Assembly (NCBI RefSeq): GCF_014595975.1
Contig: NZ_JABWGQ010000036.1
Coordinates: 62,001-126,000 of the forward strand
DNA length: 64,000 nt
From: Sphingopyxis sp. LK2115
GTDB lineage: Bacteria; Pseudomonadota; Alphaproteobacteria; Sphingomonadales; Sphingomonadaceae
Direction of reading: 5' to 3'
Positions 20,681 through 29,469 of this stretch are shown piece by piece (within the stretch, counting starts at the first letter, position 1; the number at the start of each line of letters is the position of its first letter). A program made the position numbers and the translations under genes. The notes below the pieces were generated by a model that was given only the letters and a program-made list of their open reading frames with translations, was not told the origin of the DNA and searched no databases.

Positions 20681-21151
20681 ATGGCCCGCCGCCCCGCTTG
20701 TCGAGAATGCTTCGTCCGATTCGCGGCGGCTTTCGCGCTCTTGTGCGTCATCCCCGTGACGGCGGGGGCGCAGGTGCAGGGGCCGCCCGCGCCGCCGCCG
20801 CCGCGCGATGCCGAAAGCGCGATCGCCAATGCCAGGGAGCTTGTCGACCCGGTCCGGCGCTGCAAGCCTGCCGACGACGGCACGATCACCGTCTGCGGCA
20901 CCGACACCGAACGCCACCGGCTGACCCCCGAACTGCGCGCGATAGCGGGCGTCGGCGGCGAGGCGTCGCCGAAGCTGCCGCGCGCCGAAGCGCGGGCAAT
21001 GAGCCTCGACAAGCTGCCCTATAACTGGGTCTCGATCGGCGGTCGGGGAAAACCCGGCCCCGAATATAATGCGCTTTACGAAATGGCGAAGGAGCGCACC
21101 GATCCCGATGCGGGCGATCCGCCGCCCGCGCCCGCAGGGGAAGCGCCCTAA
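20681..21151 (+). CDS. Secreted protein of unknown function
   Basis: A 156-residue protein with a signal peptide (hydrophobic core FAAAFALLCVIPVTAGA, probable cleavage after GAQ), a short Pro-rich stretch, two Cys residues in RRCKPADDGTITVCGTD (about residues 58-70), and a Pro-rich tail. I recognise no characterised family; similar short periplasmic proteins occur in sphingomonads. The ribosome-binding site is weak, so the start is less sure. Its stop overlaps the end of the convergent hom gene by 4 bases. Confidence 0.65.
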   Translation: MARRPACRECFVRFAAAFALLCVIPVTAGAQVQGPPAPPPPRDAESAIANARELVDPVRRCKPADDGTITVCGTDTERHRLTPELRAIAGVGGEASPKLPRAEARAMSLDKLPYNWVSIGGRGKPGPEYNALYEMAKERTDPDAGDPPPAPAGEAP

Positions 21152-22467
21152 AGCGCCAGTATCGGCATGTGCATCGGCGCGCCGACCACATGCTCCGACG
21201 CGCCGAGCGCCGCGAGCGCCGCATGGATTGCGCTGGCCGGGCCTTCATGGGTCACCAGCACGATGACGACGCCGTCGCCATCCTCGCTGCCGCGCTGGAT
21301 CAGGCTTTCGATCGACACCCCGGCATCGCGCATCGCCGCCGCAATTTCGGCGAGCACGCCGATCCGGTCCTCGACGATCAGGCGGACATAATGTTTGCCG
21401 ACGCGCGCGCCGGCATCGGCGGCGGGCGCGGCGTCGAGCGCATCGACGGGCATCGCAAAGGCGGGGCCATATTCGTCGCGCGCGATGTCGATGATGTCGG
21501 CGACGATCGCGGAGGCGGTCGGCCCGGCGCCCGCGCCCGCGCCCTCGAAAAACAGGCGGCCGACAAAATTGCCCTCGGCGACCACGGCGTTGAGCGCGCC
21601 GGGGACATAGGCGAGCGGATGGTCGGCGGGCACCAGGCACGGCTGGACATGCTGATACAGGCCGGTCGCCCCCCGTTCGGCCATGCCGATCAGGCGGACG
21701 CGGTGGCCGAGCGCTTCGGCCTCGCGGATGTCGGCGGCGATCAGGCCCCGGATGCCCTCGGCGGCCACCGCGCCGATGTCGAGCCGCGTCCCGAAACAGA
21801 GCGCGGCGAGGATCGACAATTTATGCGCGGCGTCGATGCCGTCGACGTCAAAGGTCGGGTCGGCTTCGGCATAGCCCTCGGCCTGCGCGGCCGCGAGCGC
21901 GTCGGCGAAGCTGGCGCCATTCCGTTCCATCTGGGTCAGTATATAATTGCAGGTGCCGTTGAGGATGCCATAGACGCGCGCGATCTCGTTCGCCGACGCG
22001 CCTTCGCGGATCGCCTTGATGACGGGAATGCCGCCCGCGACCGCGGCTTCATATTTCAGCGGCGTGTCCTTTTCCTCGGCGATTCGCGCCAGATCCAGCC
22101 CGTGATGCGCGATCATCGCCTTGTTCGCGGTGACCAGCGCCTTGCCCGCGCCGAGCGCGCGGCGCGCCAGCGTCAGCGCCGATCCGTCGGCGCCGCCGAT
22201 CATCTCGACGACGACATCGACGTCGCCCGCCGCGACCAGCGCGTCCATATCGTCTTCCCAGCGATAGGGGGACAGGTCGATACCGCGGTCCTTGTGCCGG
22301 TCGCGCGCCGACACCGCGACGATTTCGATCGGCCGACCCGCGCGCCGCGCGATCAGTGCGCGATTCGCCTCGAGCAGCCGCACGACGCCCCCGCCGACGA
22401 CACCGATCCCGGCAAGCGCGACGCGCAGCGGCGGGCGGGCGGCGGGCGGGGCGACAGGGGACGACAT
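21148..22467 (-). CDS. hom: Homoserine dehydrogenase
   Basis: NAD(P)-dependent enzyme that converts aspartate semialdehyde to homoserine, leading to threonine and methionine. The 439-residue protein has the Rossmann motif ALAGIGVVGGGVV, the substrate-region motifs ALVTANKAMIAHHG and KYEAAVAGGIPVI, and GILNGTCNYILTQM. It has a C-terminal ACT domain (about 360-435), consistent with feedback control by an amino acid. The start MSSPVAPP at 22467 is preferred. Confidence 0.95.
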   Translation of the reverse strand: MSSPVAPPAARPPLRVALAGIGVVGGGVVRLLEANRALIARRAGRPIEIVAVSARDRHKDRGIDLSPYRWEDDMDALVAAGDVDVVVEMIGGADGSALTLARRALGAGKALVTANKAMIAHHGLDLARIAEEKDTPLKYEAAVAGGIPVIKAIREGASANEIARVYGILNGTCNYILTQMERNGASFADALAAAQAEGYAEADPTFDVDGIDAAHKLSILAALCFGTRLDIGAVAAEGIRGLIAADIREAEALGHRVRLIGMAERGATGLYQHVQPCLVPADHPLAYVPGALNAVVAEGNFVGRLFFEGAGAGAGPTASAIVADIIDIARDEYGPAFAMPVDALDAAPAADAGARVGKHYVRLIVEDRIGVLAEIAAAMRDAGVSIESLIQRGSEDGDGVVIVLVTHEGPASAIHAALAALGASEHVVGAPMHMPILAL

Positions 22468-22594
22468 GATCGAAAACTCCAGGCAAAGGCTTGCGGGGGC
22501 AGCCCCCGTCATGGCCGCCGCCCTATCGGCTTTTCCGCTGGAGACAAGCCTGCTGCGCCTTTCGCGCGCCGAAGCCGATCTTTACCCCCTGGCT

Positions 22595-23476
22595 TTATCC
22601 CTCCGGTGGCTTGCGCGTTCGCGTGCATTCGCCGAGCGCGCCGAGCACCACGGCATAATCCGACGCCGCCTTTTGCCGATCCGCGGGCGCGGTGCCCGCC
22701 AGCTTGCCCAGCGGCAACCGGCGCGGCAGGCCGCAGGCGAGGCGATACCAGGCGAGCGTTTCGCGCGCGGGCACCGCCGCCGACCCGTCGACGATCTCGC
22801 CGAAAGCCGCGGCCCAGCGCCGCGACCCGTCGGCGGCGGTCAGCACCGTCAGCGATACGGGTTCTCCCGTGGCTGTATTCAGGAACAGCTGCGTCTCGCC
22901 CTCGCCGGGCAGCGTGCCGGGGACGTGAAAACCGTTGGCGATGCCGGTGATCGCGGGCGGAGCGCCCGGTTTGACGAGCTCGGTCAGGATCGCGCGCAGT
23001 CGCGCCTCGGTCGCTGCATCCCATGGAAGCTGCGCGTCGGGCGCGACCAGCTGGACGCTGCCCGTGTCGTTCGTTCCCGCCGCGGCGCCCGCGACGGGGC
23101 GGGCAAAGAGCAGGACCGGCTGCTTGCGCTTCGGCTTCGCGGGCTTGCCGCGCGCGTCGTTCGGCAAGTCGACCAGATAGGAGATTCGGGCAGCCAGGGG
23201 ATCGTTCCCGCGAATCAGGCGCACGACGTCGGCCTCCACATAGAATCGCGTGTGGGCGGGCGCGACGCCGGGCGCGCGCTCGGCTTTCAGCGCCGCGGCG
23301 CGGTGGATGCGCGCGTGCAGCACGATCGGCGCTGCGGTGGCAAGGTCGGCGATGTCGGCATAGCTATAGGGACTGGTTCCGGTGGCCGGTTCGTTTGTCT
23401 GCATCGCCGAAACACCGGGGATTCCAAGGGTTAGCGTCAGAGCGCCGGCGATGAAGACGGCGTGGGGGAGGCGCAT
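22595..23476 (-). CDS. Secreted protein of unknown function
   Basis: A 293-residue protein with a clear signal peptide (MRLPHAVFIAGALTLTLG, ending near VSAMQ). I do not recognise a domain. Its mature part starts with a short region (YADIADLATAAPIVLHARI) that recurs in sphingomonad secreted proteins and continues with mixed beta-strand-like sequence. The start ATG 23476 follows a GGAAAGAGGAT ribosome-binding site. A palindrome related to the putative LacI operator of the pectin locus sits 36 bases upstream (23512). Confidence 0.75.
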   Translation of the reverse strand: MRLPHAVFIAGALTLTLGIPGVSAMQTNEPATGTSPYSYADIADLATAAPIVLHARIHRAAALKAERAPGVAPAHTRFYVEADVVRLIRGNDPLAARISYLVDLPNDARGKPAKPKRKQPVLLFARPVAGAAAGTNDTGSVQLVAPDAQLPWDAATEARLRAILTELVKPGAPPAITGIANGFHVPGTLPGEGETQLFLNTATGEPVSLTVLTAADGSRRWAAAFGEIVDGSAAVPARETLAWYRLACGLPRRLPLGKLAGTAPADRQKAASDYAVVLGALGECTRTRKPPEG

Positions 23477-23511
23477 GGTCGATCCTCTTTCCATTTTTTT
23501 CGCATCGTCGG

Positions 23512-23532
23512 TGACACCGGTATCGGTGTCGG
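23512..23532. promoter_or_regulatory. Operator-like palindrome upstream of the tonB operon
   Basis: TGACACCGGTATCG (23512-23525) matches the left ten bases of the pectin-locus operator exactly. It overlaps a second symmetric arrangement, GACACCG-GTAT-CGGTGTC. It lies between the divergent secreted-protein gene (start 23476) and tonB (start 23755), nearer to the former. The rest of this 278-base gap shows no gene. Confidence 0.45.
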
Positions 23533-23754
23533 AAACCCCATCATGGGACAGGGCACATTAACCGCTGATAAAGGGTTTGCGAATGTGCCGCCACCGCGAT
23601 AGGACGGGCGCGAAGTGTCCGGCGAGAACATAATATGCCGGATGCAGTGCCGTCGGGTCTGTGAAAGCGCATCGGAAATCATCCGGGCATTTGGCAACCG
23701 TCCCGATGGTTGGAATTGGTGTCAGGATGATCTAGCAAGGAGCGTCGTCCCTGA

Positions 23755-24408
23755 ATGGCTTATGGTGATAGTGTCGACCCTAAAAACAGGGTAGTGGCAA
23801 TCGTCTTGGTCGGTCTGTTCACCGCTGTTCTGGGCTACGGCCTGGTCAACGGCCTGAACATCAGCATCGTCAAGAAGATCGCCGAAAAATTGGACGTGGT
23901 GGACGTTGAAGAGCCGCCGCCGCCGGAGGAACCGCCGCCGCCGCCGCCGCCGGACAATGTCTTGCCGCCGCCGCCGCCGGTGGTGACGCCGCCGTCGCCG
24001 ATCCCGCCGCCGGTCACGACGAACACGATTCAGTCGGTGCCGAAGGCGCCGCCGACGCCGCCGCCGCCCGTGTTCACGCCGCCCGCGCCCCCGGCGCCCC
24101 CGGCGCCCGACCTCAGCGAGGCCGGCTCGCCGCGCGGCAACCCGGCGCGTTGGGCGACGAACGACGATTATCCGGCGCGCGCCATGCGCGAAGAACGCGA
24201 AGGCACGACCGGATTCCGTGTGACCTATGGGGCCGATGGCCGCGTTACCTCGTGCGACATTACCTCGTCGAGCGGGCACGCCGACCTCGATGCCGAAACC
24301 TGCAAGCTGATCACGCGCCGCGCCCGGTTCAATCCGGGCAAGGACCGCGCGGGCAATCCGACAGGGGGCTCATACAGCAATCGTATCCGTTGGCAGATCC
24401 CCCGCTGA
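23755..24408 (+). CDS. tonB: TonB-family energy transducer
   Basis: Periplasm-spanning protein that passes proton-motive energy from ExbB-ExbD to outer-membrane receptors. In 217 residues: a cytoplasmic stub, one membrane anchor (about 13-35), a long Pro-rich linker (about 52-118) and a C-terminal TonB domain (about 130-217) with GTTGFRVTYGADGRVTSC and ITRRARFNPG. It heads the tonB-exbB-exbD-exbD operon. The large TonB-dependent receptor of the pectin locus at 39.2 kb is a plausible client. Confidence 0.9.
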   Translation: MAYGDSVDPKNRVVAIVLVGLFTAVLGYGLVNGLNISIVKKIAEKLDVVDVEEPPPPEEPPPPPPPDNVLPPPPPVVTPPSPIPPPVTTNTIQSVPKAPPTPPPPVFTPPAPPAPPAPDLSEAGSPRGNPARWATNDDYPARAMREEREGTTGFRVTYGADGRVTSCDITSSSGHADLDAETCKLITRRARFNPGKDRAGNPTGGSYSNRIRWQIPR

Positions 24409-24467
24409 TCTGACGCGATCCTAACCATTTTCGATTTGAACAAATTCTTTGAGAGGGAATTTCCAGT

Positions 24468-25283
24468 ATGTTTAATCTGATCGCAAACGCCGCCGCTGCG
24501 GCGCCGGCCGCCGCTCACGACGCAGGCCTCAGCCTGATGCCCGCTTCCATGTGCGTGAAGGAAGAAGGCCAGAACCCCTATGGTCTGGTTCCCGCGCTGT
24601 GCGAGGGCGGCGTCGTTTCGCAGCTCACCTTCCTCATCCTGCTCATCATGTTTGTCGGGACGCTCTACATCCTGTTCACCAAGCTGTTCGAACAGAACAA
24701 GGTGATCAACCAGGGCAAGACCGTCGACGCTACCTTCTGGCGCGCGCCGACGCTTGCCGATGGCGTTTCCAAGCTGGAAAAGAACAGCGCCTATCGCCAG
24801 GTCGTCGAAGACGGCCTCCGCGCGAATGAGGAGCATAACAAGCTGACCGACCCCGTCGAAGCGCATGACTGGATGCACGGCACGCTCGAACGTTCGCAGA
24901 ACCACATCAATTCGAAACTGAACAGCGGCCTCGCCTTCCTTGCGACTGTCGGTTCGACCGCGCCGTTCATCGGGCTGTTCGGTACCGTTATCGGCATTCT
25001 GCGCGCGCTGGTGAAGATCGGCGCATCGGGTCAGGCGTCGATCGACACCGTCGCCGGTCCGGTCGGCGAAGCGCTCATCATGACGGCCATCGGTCTGATC
25101 GTCGCGGTTCCCGCGGTGCTCGCGTTCAACTGGCTCCAGAGCCGCAACAAGATGATTGCCCGCCGTCTGTCGATCTTCTCGAACGACGTTCTCGGTTCGA
25201 TCATGTCGAACGGCCAGGTGAAGCCGGCGTCGCCGACGGTGGCAAAGGCCGCTGCCCCGGCCGCCGCGCCGAAGAAAGCCTGA
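24468..25283 (+). CDS. exbB: ExbB/TolQ/MotA family proton-channel protein
   Basis: Inner-membrane component of the TonB energising complex. The 271-residue protein has a hydrophobic N-terminal segment, a first membrane helix in SQLTFLILLIMFVGTLYILF (about 52-72), a cytoplasmic loop, and the two C-terminal helices around STAPFIGLFGTVIGILRAL and MTAIGLIVAVPAVLAFNWL typical of ExbB. The tail is Ala/Lys/Pro-rich. It is followed by two exbD genes. Confidence 0.9.
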   Translation: MFNLIANAAAAAPAAAHDAGLSLMPASMCVKEEGQNPYGLVPALCEGGVVSQLTFLILLIMFVGTLYILFTKLFEQNKVINQGKTVDATFWRAPTLADGVSKLEKNSAYRQVVEDGLRANEEHNKLTDPVEAHDWMHGTLERSQNHINSKLNSGLAFLATVGSTAPFIGLFGTVIGILRALVKIGASGQASIDTVAGPVGEALIMTAIGLIVAVPAVLAFNWLQSRNKMIARRLSIFSNDVLGSIMSNGQVKPASPTVAKAAAPAAAPKKA

Positions 25284-25386
25284 TTCGGCTCCTGGATCCC
25301 CGCCCGCCTTCCGGGGTGGGCGGGGTCCGCTGGACGGCCCTGTTCGCCGTCCATGACAGATAATTTTGTGACAGGATGCTAATCCT

Positions 25387-25908
25387 ATGGCGATGAGTGT
25401 AGGCGACAAGGGCGGCGAAGACGCCCCGATGTCCGAAATCAACACGACCCCGCTCGTGGACATCATGCTCGTGCTTCTCATCATCTTCCTCATCACGGTC
25501 CCCGTGGTGTTGGAGACGGTGGAGCTTGAGCTGCCCGACGTGGTCTTTGAACCGACGACGACGAAGCCTGAAAATGTGCTGCTGTCGATCCGCTCGGCCG
25601 ACACCGATGGCGATGGCCTGCCCAACCCGGAAAGCACGGCATGCGAAGTTTACTGGGGTCAGACCCCGGTCGATTCGCGGCAGTTGCTCGAACGCGGACA
25701 GGCGAAGCTGGAAAAGCTGCTCGAAGATATCGGCGGGCCGCAGAACATCACCGAAGAAAACTTCCCCGAAGTGCATATCCGCGGCGACGTCAACACGCCG
25801 TACCAGTGCATCGGCGGCGTGATCTACACGATGCAATATGCCGGCTTCCAGAAGATCGGGTTCATTTCGGAACCGGCTCCTGGCTCGGGCACGGTGGGCC
25901 GCCTCTAA
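25387..25908 (+). CDS. exbD: ExbD/TolR family protein, long variant with two cysteines
   Basis: TonB-complex subunit with a single membrane helix bearing the proton-carrying Asp (NTTPLVDIMLVLLIIFLITV, about residues 19-38). At 173 residues it is longer than the usual ExbD. The extra sequence lies after the helix and includes ADTDGDGLPNPESTACEVYW. It has Cys in STACEVYW and in TPYQCIGG, both on the periplasmic side, where they could form a disulfide. The second ExbD follows 31 bases later. Confidence 0.9.
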   Translation: MAMSVGDKGGEDAPMSEINTTPLVDIMLVLLIIFLITVPVVLETVELELPDVVFEPTTTKPENVLLSIRSADTDGDGLPNPESTACEVYWGQTPVDSRQLLERGQAKLEKLLEDIGGPQNITEENFPEVHIRGDVNTPYQCIGGVIYTMQYAGFQKIGFISEPAPGSGTVGRL

Positions 25909-25939
25909 GGCGTTCCGCCCAGATATGAAGGAATAACCA

Positions 25940-26365
25940 ATGTCCATGTCAGTTGGCGAACGGGACGAGAATGAACCGATGATGGACATGAACACGACGC
26001 CGCTTATCGACGTCATGCTCGTGCTTCTCATCATGTTCATCATCACCATCCCGGTCCAGACTCACGCGGTGAAGATCGACCTGCCGGTCCCGACCGACAG
26101 TCAGAGCAACGTCGACCCCGAAAAGAACAAGGTGATGATCGACCGTGCGGGGACGATCACCTGGAATGGCACGCCGGTCGATCTGGCGCAGCTTGCGCAA
26201 TATCTGGAACAGACCAAGGCATTGCCGGTCGAACCCGAACTGCAGGTTCAGCCCGACCCCTATGCCCGCTATATCGTCGTCGACAATGTCATGGCGGTGA
26301 TCAAGCGCAGCGGCGTCGGCAAGCTCGGCTTTGTCGGCAACGAACAATATGCCCGCGTCTTCTGA
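25940..26365 (+). CDS. exbD: ExbD/TolR family protein, short variant
   Basis: The second ExbD, 141 residues, with the membrane helix and essential Asp in NTTPLIDVMLVLLIMFIITI (about residues 18-37), followed by the periplasmic domain ending KLGFVGNEQYARVF. Paired ExbD paralogues in one operon also occur in xanthomonads, where they serve different receptors. A strong hairpin terminator follows at 26396. Confidence 0.92.
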   Translation: MSMSVGERDENEPMMDMNTTPLIDVMLVLLIMFIITIPVQTHAVKIDLPVPTDSQSNVDPEKNKVMIDRAGTITWNGTPVDLAQLAQYLEQTKALPVEPELQVQPDPYARYIVVDNVMAVIKRSGVGKLGFVGNEQYARVF

Positions 26366-26677
26366 TTTCTGACATCAGCGCCGCATGGCAAAACGGGGGC
26401 CGCGAAGCGATTCGCGGCCCCTTTGCCATGGCGGCTGACCAGGTCGGAAACCGACCGCAAGCGGACGCTGGCCGTTTGGACAATCGCCCCCCCGCAGGTC
26501 GAAAGTCGCCCGGCGCCCGCCGGATCGCGGCCGCCCCGTGCGACGATGAAATGCCCTGACCGCAAGCTGCGCGCCACTATGCCCTTGGAAGCTGTTCCAA
26601 AAAGCGGCATCGTGGCTGGGGATCGAAACGCGCCGCTACGGCGTTCTGATCCCGACAGGATAGCAGGGAGCAGTCAC
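26366..26677. other. Intergenic region with terminator, no gene seen
   Basis: This 312-base gap between exbD and sodC holds the terminator at 26396-26424 and the sodC ribosome-binding site GGGAG at 26666-26670. A frame running into sodC is open for part of it, but it lacks coding character and ribosome-binding sites. I see no tRNA or recognised small RNA. Confidence 0.5.
26396..26424 (+). terminator. Rho-independent terminator of the tonB-exb operon
   Basis: A perfect 11-bp stem (GGGGCCGCGAA with its complement), a GCGA tetraloop, then a short T run, 30 bases after the second exbD. Confidence 0.85.
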
Positions 26678-27262
26678 ATGACGATCGGTTCGCAGCACAA
26701 ACAGTTTCTGGCCCACGGTGGCGCCGTCGCGTGTGCGCTGCTCCTCGCGGGCTGCGCGGGGATGGGCGGCAAGACGCCGACGACGACGCTGCCGCCGCCC
26801 GATGCCCATGCCCAGCTTTACGACGCGAGCGGCGCCGACCGCGGCCGCGCCGACATTTATCGCGACGCCAGCGGTCTGCGCATCGAACTGGTTGCGCGCG
26901 GTTTCGGGCCCGGCACCTATGGCATGCATGTCCATGCCGTCGGCCAGTGCAGGCCGCCCGATTTCACGAGCGCGGGCGCACACTGGAACCCGACGGGGGT
27001 TCAGCACGGCCGCGATAATCCGATGGGTGCACATCATGGCGATCTGCCCAACCTGGTGGTCGAGCCCGACCAGATCGGGCGTGCGACGCTGCGCATGGTC
27101 GGTTCACGCTTTGAAGGCGACGGCGGCCTGCTCGACGCCGACGGCGCGGCCTTCGTCATTCACGCCGGTCCCGATGATTACCGGACCGACCCCAGCGGCA
27201 ACAGCGGCGGGCGCGTCGCGTGCGGCGTGATCGTTGCGGGCGCGCCGACGGTCGGCGGCTGA
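26678..27262 (+). CDS. sodC: Cu/Zn superoxide dismutase-family lipoprotein
   Basis: Periplasmic, lipid-anchored Cu/Zn superoxide dismutase. A signal peptide ends in the lipobox LLLAGC (about residue 24). Metal-ligand histidines are visible in GMHVHAVGQC, AHWNP and MGAHHGDLPNL, and the disulfide partner lies in GGRVACGVI. Length is 194 residues. The start ATG 26678 is set by GGGAG 8 bases upstream. Confidence 0.9.
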   Translation: MTIGSQHKQFLAHGGAVACALLLAGCAGMGGKTPTTTLPPPDAHAQLYDASGADRGRADIYRDASGLRIELVARGFGPGTYGMHVHAVGQCRPPDFTSAGAHWNPTGVQHGRDNPMGAHHGDLPNLVVEPDQIGRATLRMVGSRFEGDGGLLDADGAAFVIHAGPDDYRTDPSGNSGGRVACGVIVAGAPTVGG

Positions 27263-27266
27263 CCGG

Positions 27267-28877
27267 TCAGCCGTCGCCGCGCGCGGCGGCCGCCCGCTCA
27301 ACAAGCGTCGCCTCCGCCTCGGGCAGCGCACGATAGGCATAAAGCAGCAGCGCGACGGCGACCGGCGCAACCCCGATCAGCGACAATATGCCGACGCGCA
27401 GATTGCCGACCAGCTGGCCGTTCACGATGGTGCCCGTCAGGTCCGATATCTGTCCGACCATATAGGGGCCGAAGGACAGGCCGATCAGCGTCGTGCCAAG
27501 GAAGAAGGCCGCGGTCGCGGTGCCGCGCATCTGCGGCAGCACCAGATCCTGCGTCGTCGCCGCTGCCGCGCCGAGCGCGGCGGCGCCAAACAGCCCGGCG
27601 AGGAAGTTCATCATATAGAAAAGCGCGGCATTTTCGGTGGTGTAACCGATCCAGATCGGGACGATCGGCGCGACGACGCCGAACAGGATCATCCAGATGC
27701 GCCCCGCGGGGTGGCGCGCGCGCAGCGCGTCGGCGACGCGGCCGCCGATGATGACGCCGATGAAGCCGCTGAGCGCGCCATTGGCGCCGAGGATCGAGGC
27801 AAGCTGCTGCTTGGGCAGTCCCAGCACGACTTCGGCATAGGGCGCCGACCAGAAAGCGAGCGCATAGGCGGCAAGCGCGACGAGACCATAGCCGAGCGTC
27901 GTGCAGATGAACGCGGGCGTGCCCCAGATCAGGCGAAAGGTCGCGGGATCATTGGCGCGCAGCGTGCTCGCCCAAGAAAAGACCGCATAATAGCCGAGCG
28001 CGACCGCCGACCATTGTGGCAGATTGCCCGTCAGTTCGATCATCCACCAGGCAAAGGCGGCGAGCGCGGCCGCGACGCCGACGTTGATCGCGAGCGCCGC
28101 GGGCCCGCGCTGCCACGCGCCATAGAGGGTGAGCGGCGGCACGATCATTGACAGATCCCTGCCGAACGCGCGGAACGGCGTCGGCGAACTTTGCGTCGGC
28201 ACGCCGTCCATCGCGCCGCGCACCGGCTCGCGCAGGCTGGCGACCCACAGCGCGAGCAGCAGGCCGGGGATGCCGACCGCCAGGAAGGCCGCCTGCCAGC
28301 CGACGAGCCCCAGTGGCCCGCCCGCGGGATAGGCATTGTTCCAGCTTTCGACGATCACCGCGCCGATGAACAGCGACACGCCGCCGCCGAGATAAAGGCC
28401 CGACGAATAGATGGCGAGCGCCGTCGCCTTCTGCCTTTTCGGGAAATAGTCGGAGATCAGCGAATAGGCGGTCGGGCTCGCGGTCGCTTCGCCGACGCCG
28501 ACCCCCATGCGCGCCAGCGTCAGCGTCAGCCGGTCATAGGCGAAGCCCGACGCCGCGGTCATCGCCGACCACAGGGACAGGCCGATCGACAGCAGCTTCA
28601 CACGGCTCCAATTGTCCGCAAGGCGGCCGAGCGGGATGCCGAACAGCGCGTAAAAGACGGCAAAAGCCGCGCCGCCGAGGAAACCCATGTCCGAATCGCT
28701 GAGCTGCAGGTCGGCCTTGATGTCGACGGCGAGGATGCTGATGATCTGCCGGTCGATGAAATTGAGGATATAGACGATCACCAGCACCGACAGCACATAC
28801 CAGCTATATGCGGTGGCCTTGGGTTCGGTGGGTGCCGATGCACCGGACATGCTGTTTTCGCTCGCGGCATCGGCCAT
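27267..28877 (-). CDS. MFS transporter (spinster-like)
   Basis: A 536-residue major facilitator superfamily permease with at least 12 membrane segments. The N-terminus shows FIDRQIISILAVDIKADLQL and the loop-2 motif GIPLGRLADNWSR, then RMGVGVGEATASPTAYSLISDYFP, characteristic of the spinster-like group found widely in sphingomonads. The middle carries extra hydrophobic sequence. The substrate is unknown. It is convergent with sodC, only 4 bases from its stop. Confidence 0.85.
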   Translation of the reverse strand: MADAASENSMSGASAPTEPKATAYSWYVLSVLVIVYILNFIDRQIISILAVDIKADLQLSDSDMGFLGGAAFAVFYALFGIPLGRLADNWSRVKLLSIGLSLWSAMTAASGFAYDRLTLTLARMGVGVGEATASPTAYSLISDYFPKRQKATALAIYSSGLYLGGGVSLFIGAVIVESWNNAYPAGGPLGLVGWQAAFLAVGIPGLLLALWVASLREPVRGAMDGVPTQSSPTPFRAFGRDLSMIVPPLTLYGAWQRGPAALAINVGVAAALAAFAWWMIELTGNLPQWSAVALGYYAVFSWASTLRANDPATFRLIWGTPAFICTTLGYGLVALAAYALAFWSAPYAEVVLGLPKQQLASILGANGALSGFIGVIIGGRVADALRARHPAGRIWMILFGVVAPIVPIWIGYTTENAALFYMMNFLAGLFGAAALGAAAATTQDLVLPQMRGTATAAFFLGTTLIGLSFGPYMVGQISDLTGTIVNGQLVGNLRVGILSLIGVAPVAVALLLYAYRALPEAEATLVERAAAARGDG

Positions 28878-28983
28878 ATGGCAACCCTCTCCCTGACCAT
28901 CTATCTGTTGCGAATCATGGCTAGCAGAGGCGCGCGGCGGTGCAAGTTGAAAGTCGGTTCAACTTTGGCGGAGCAGGAGTGAT

Positions 28984-29469
28984 ATGAACAAGGACGGAAG
29001 CGCGCCGCCGGCAATCCTGTTTCTGTGCCTCGGCAATATCTGCCGCTCGCCGCTTGGCGAGGGCGCGGCGCGTGCGGCCTTCGCCGCTGCGGGGATCGAC
29101 GCGCATATCGATTCGGCGGGAACGGGCGACTGGCATGTCGGCCAACCGCCCGATCGCCGGGCACAGGCCGAAGCGCGGCGCCGCGGCATCGACATTTCGG
29201 GGCTGCGCGCGCGTCAGCTGGTCCGCGACGATTTTTACCGCTTTGACCTGATTCTTGCCGCCGACGAACGCAATCTGCGCGACGCGCTGGCAATCCGCCC
29301 CGACGATGCGACCGCCGAGCTGTGCCTGATGCTCGATCTTGTTCCCGGACGCGCGGGGCAGGGGGTGATAGATCCCTATTATGGCGCGGACGAGGGTTTT
29401 GCCGCGACGTGGGAGGATGTGGCGGCGGTCGCGTCGGCGCTCGCCGCGCGCTGGTCGACGAGCGGATAG
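28984..29469 (+). CDS. Low-molecular-weight protein tyrosine phosphatase
   Basis: A 161-residue LMW-PTP. The catalytic loop C-x5-R is at residues 15-21 (CLGNICR, then Ser), and the general-acid region is VIDPYYGAD near residue 122. The upstream base sequence has GGAG at about 28971-28974. Its final 91 bases lie antisense to the end of thpR. Confidence 0.93.
   Translation: MNKDGSAPPAILFLCLGNICRSPLGEGAARAAFAAAGIDAHIDSAGTGDWHVGQPPDRRAQAEARRRGIDISGLRARQLVRDDFYRFDLILAADERNLRDALAIRPDDATAELCLMLDLVPGRAGQGVIDPYYGADEGFAATWEDVAAVASALAARWSTSG

Noticed and set aside
23931-24100. CCG-rich tract that looks like a tandem repeat
   Set aside because: It encodes the Pro-rich linker of TonB, a normal feature of the family, and has no spacer structure like a CRISPR.
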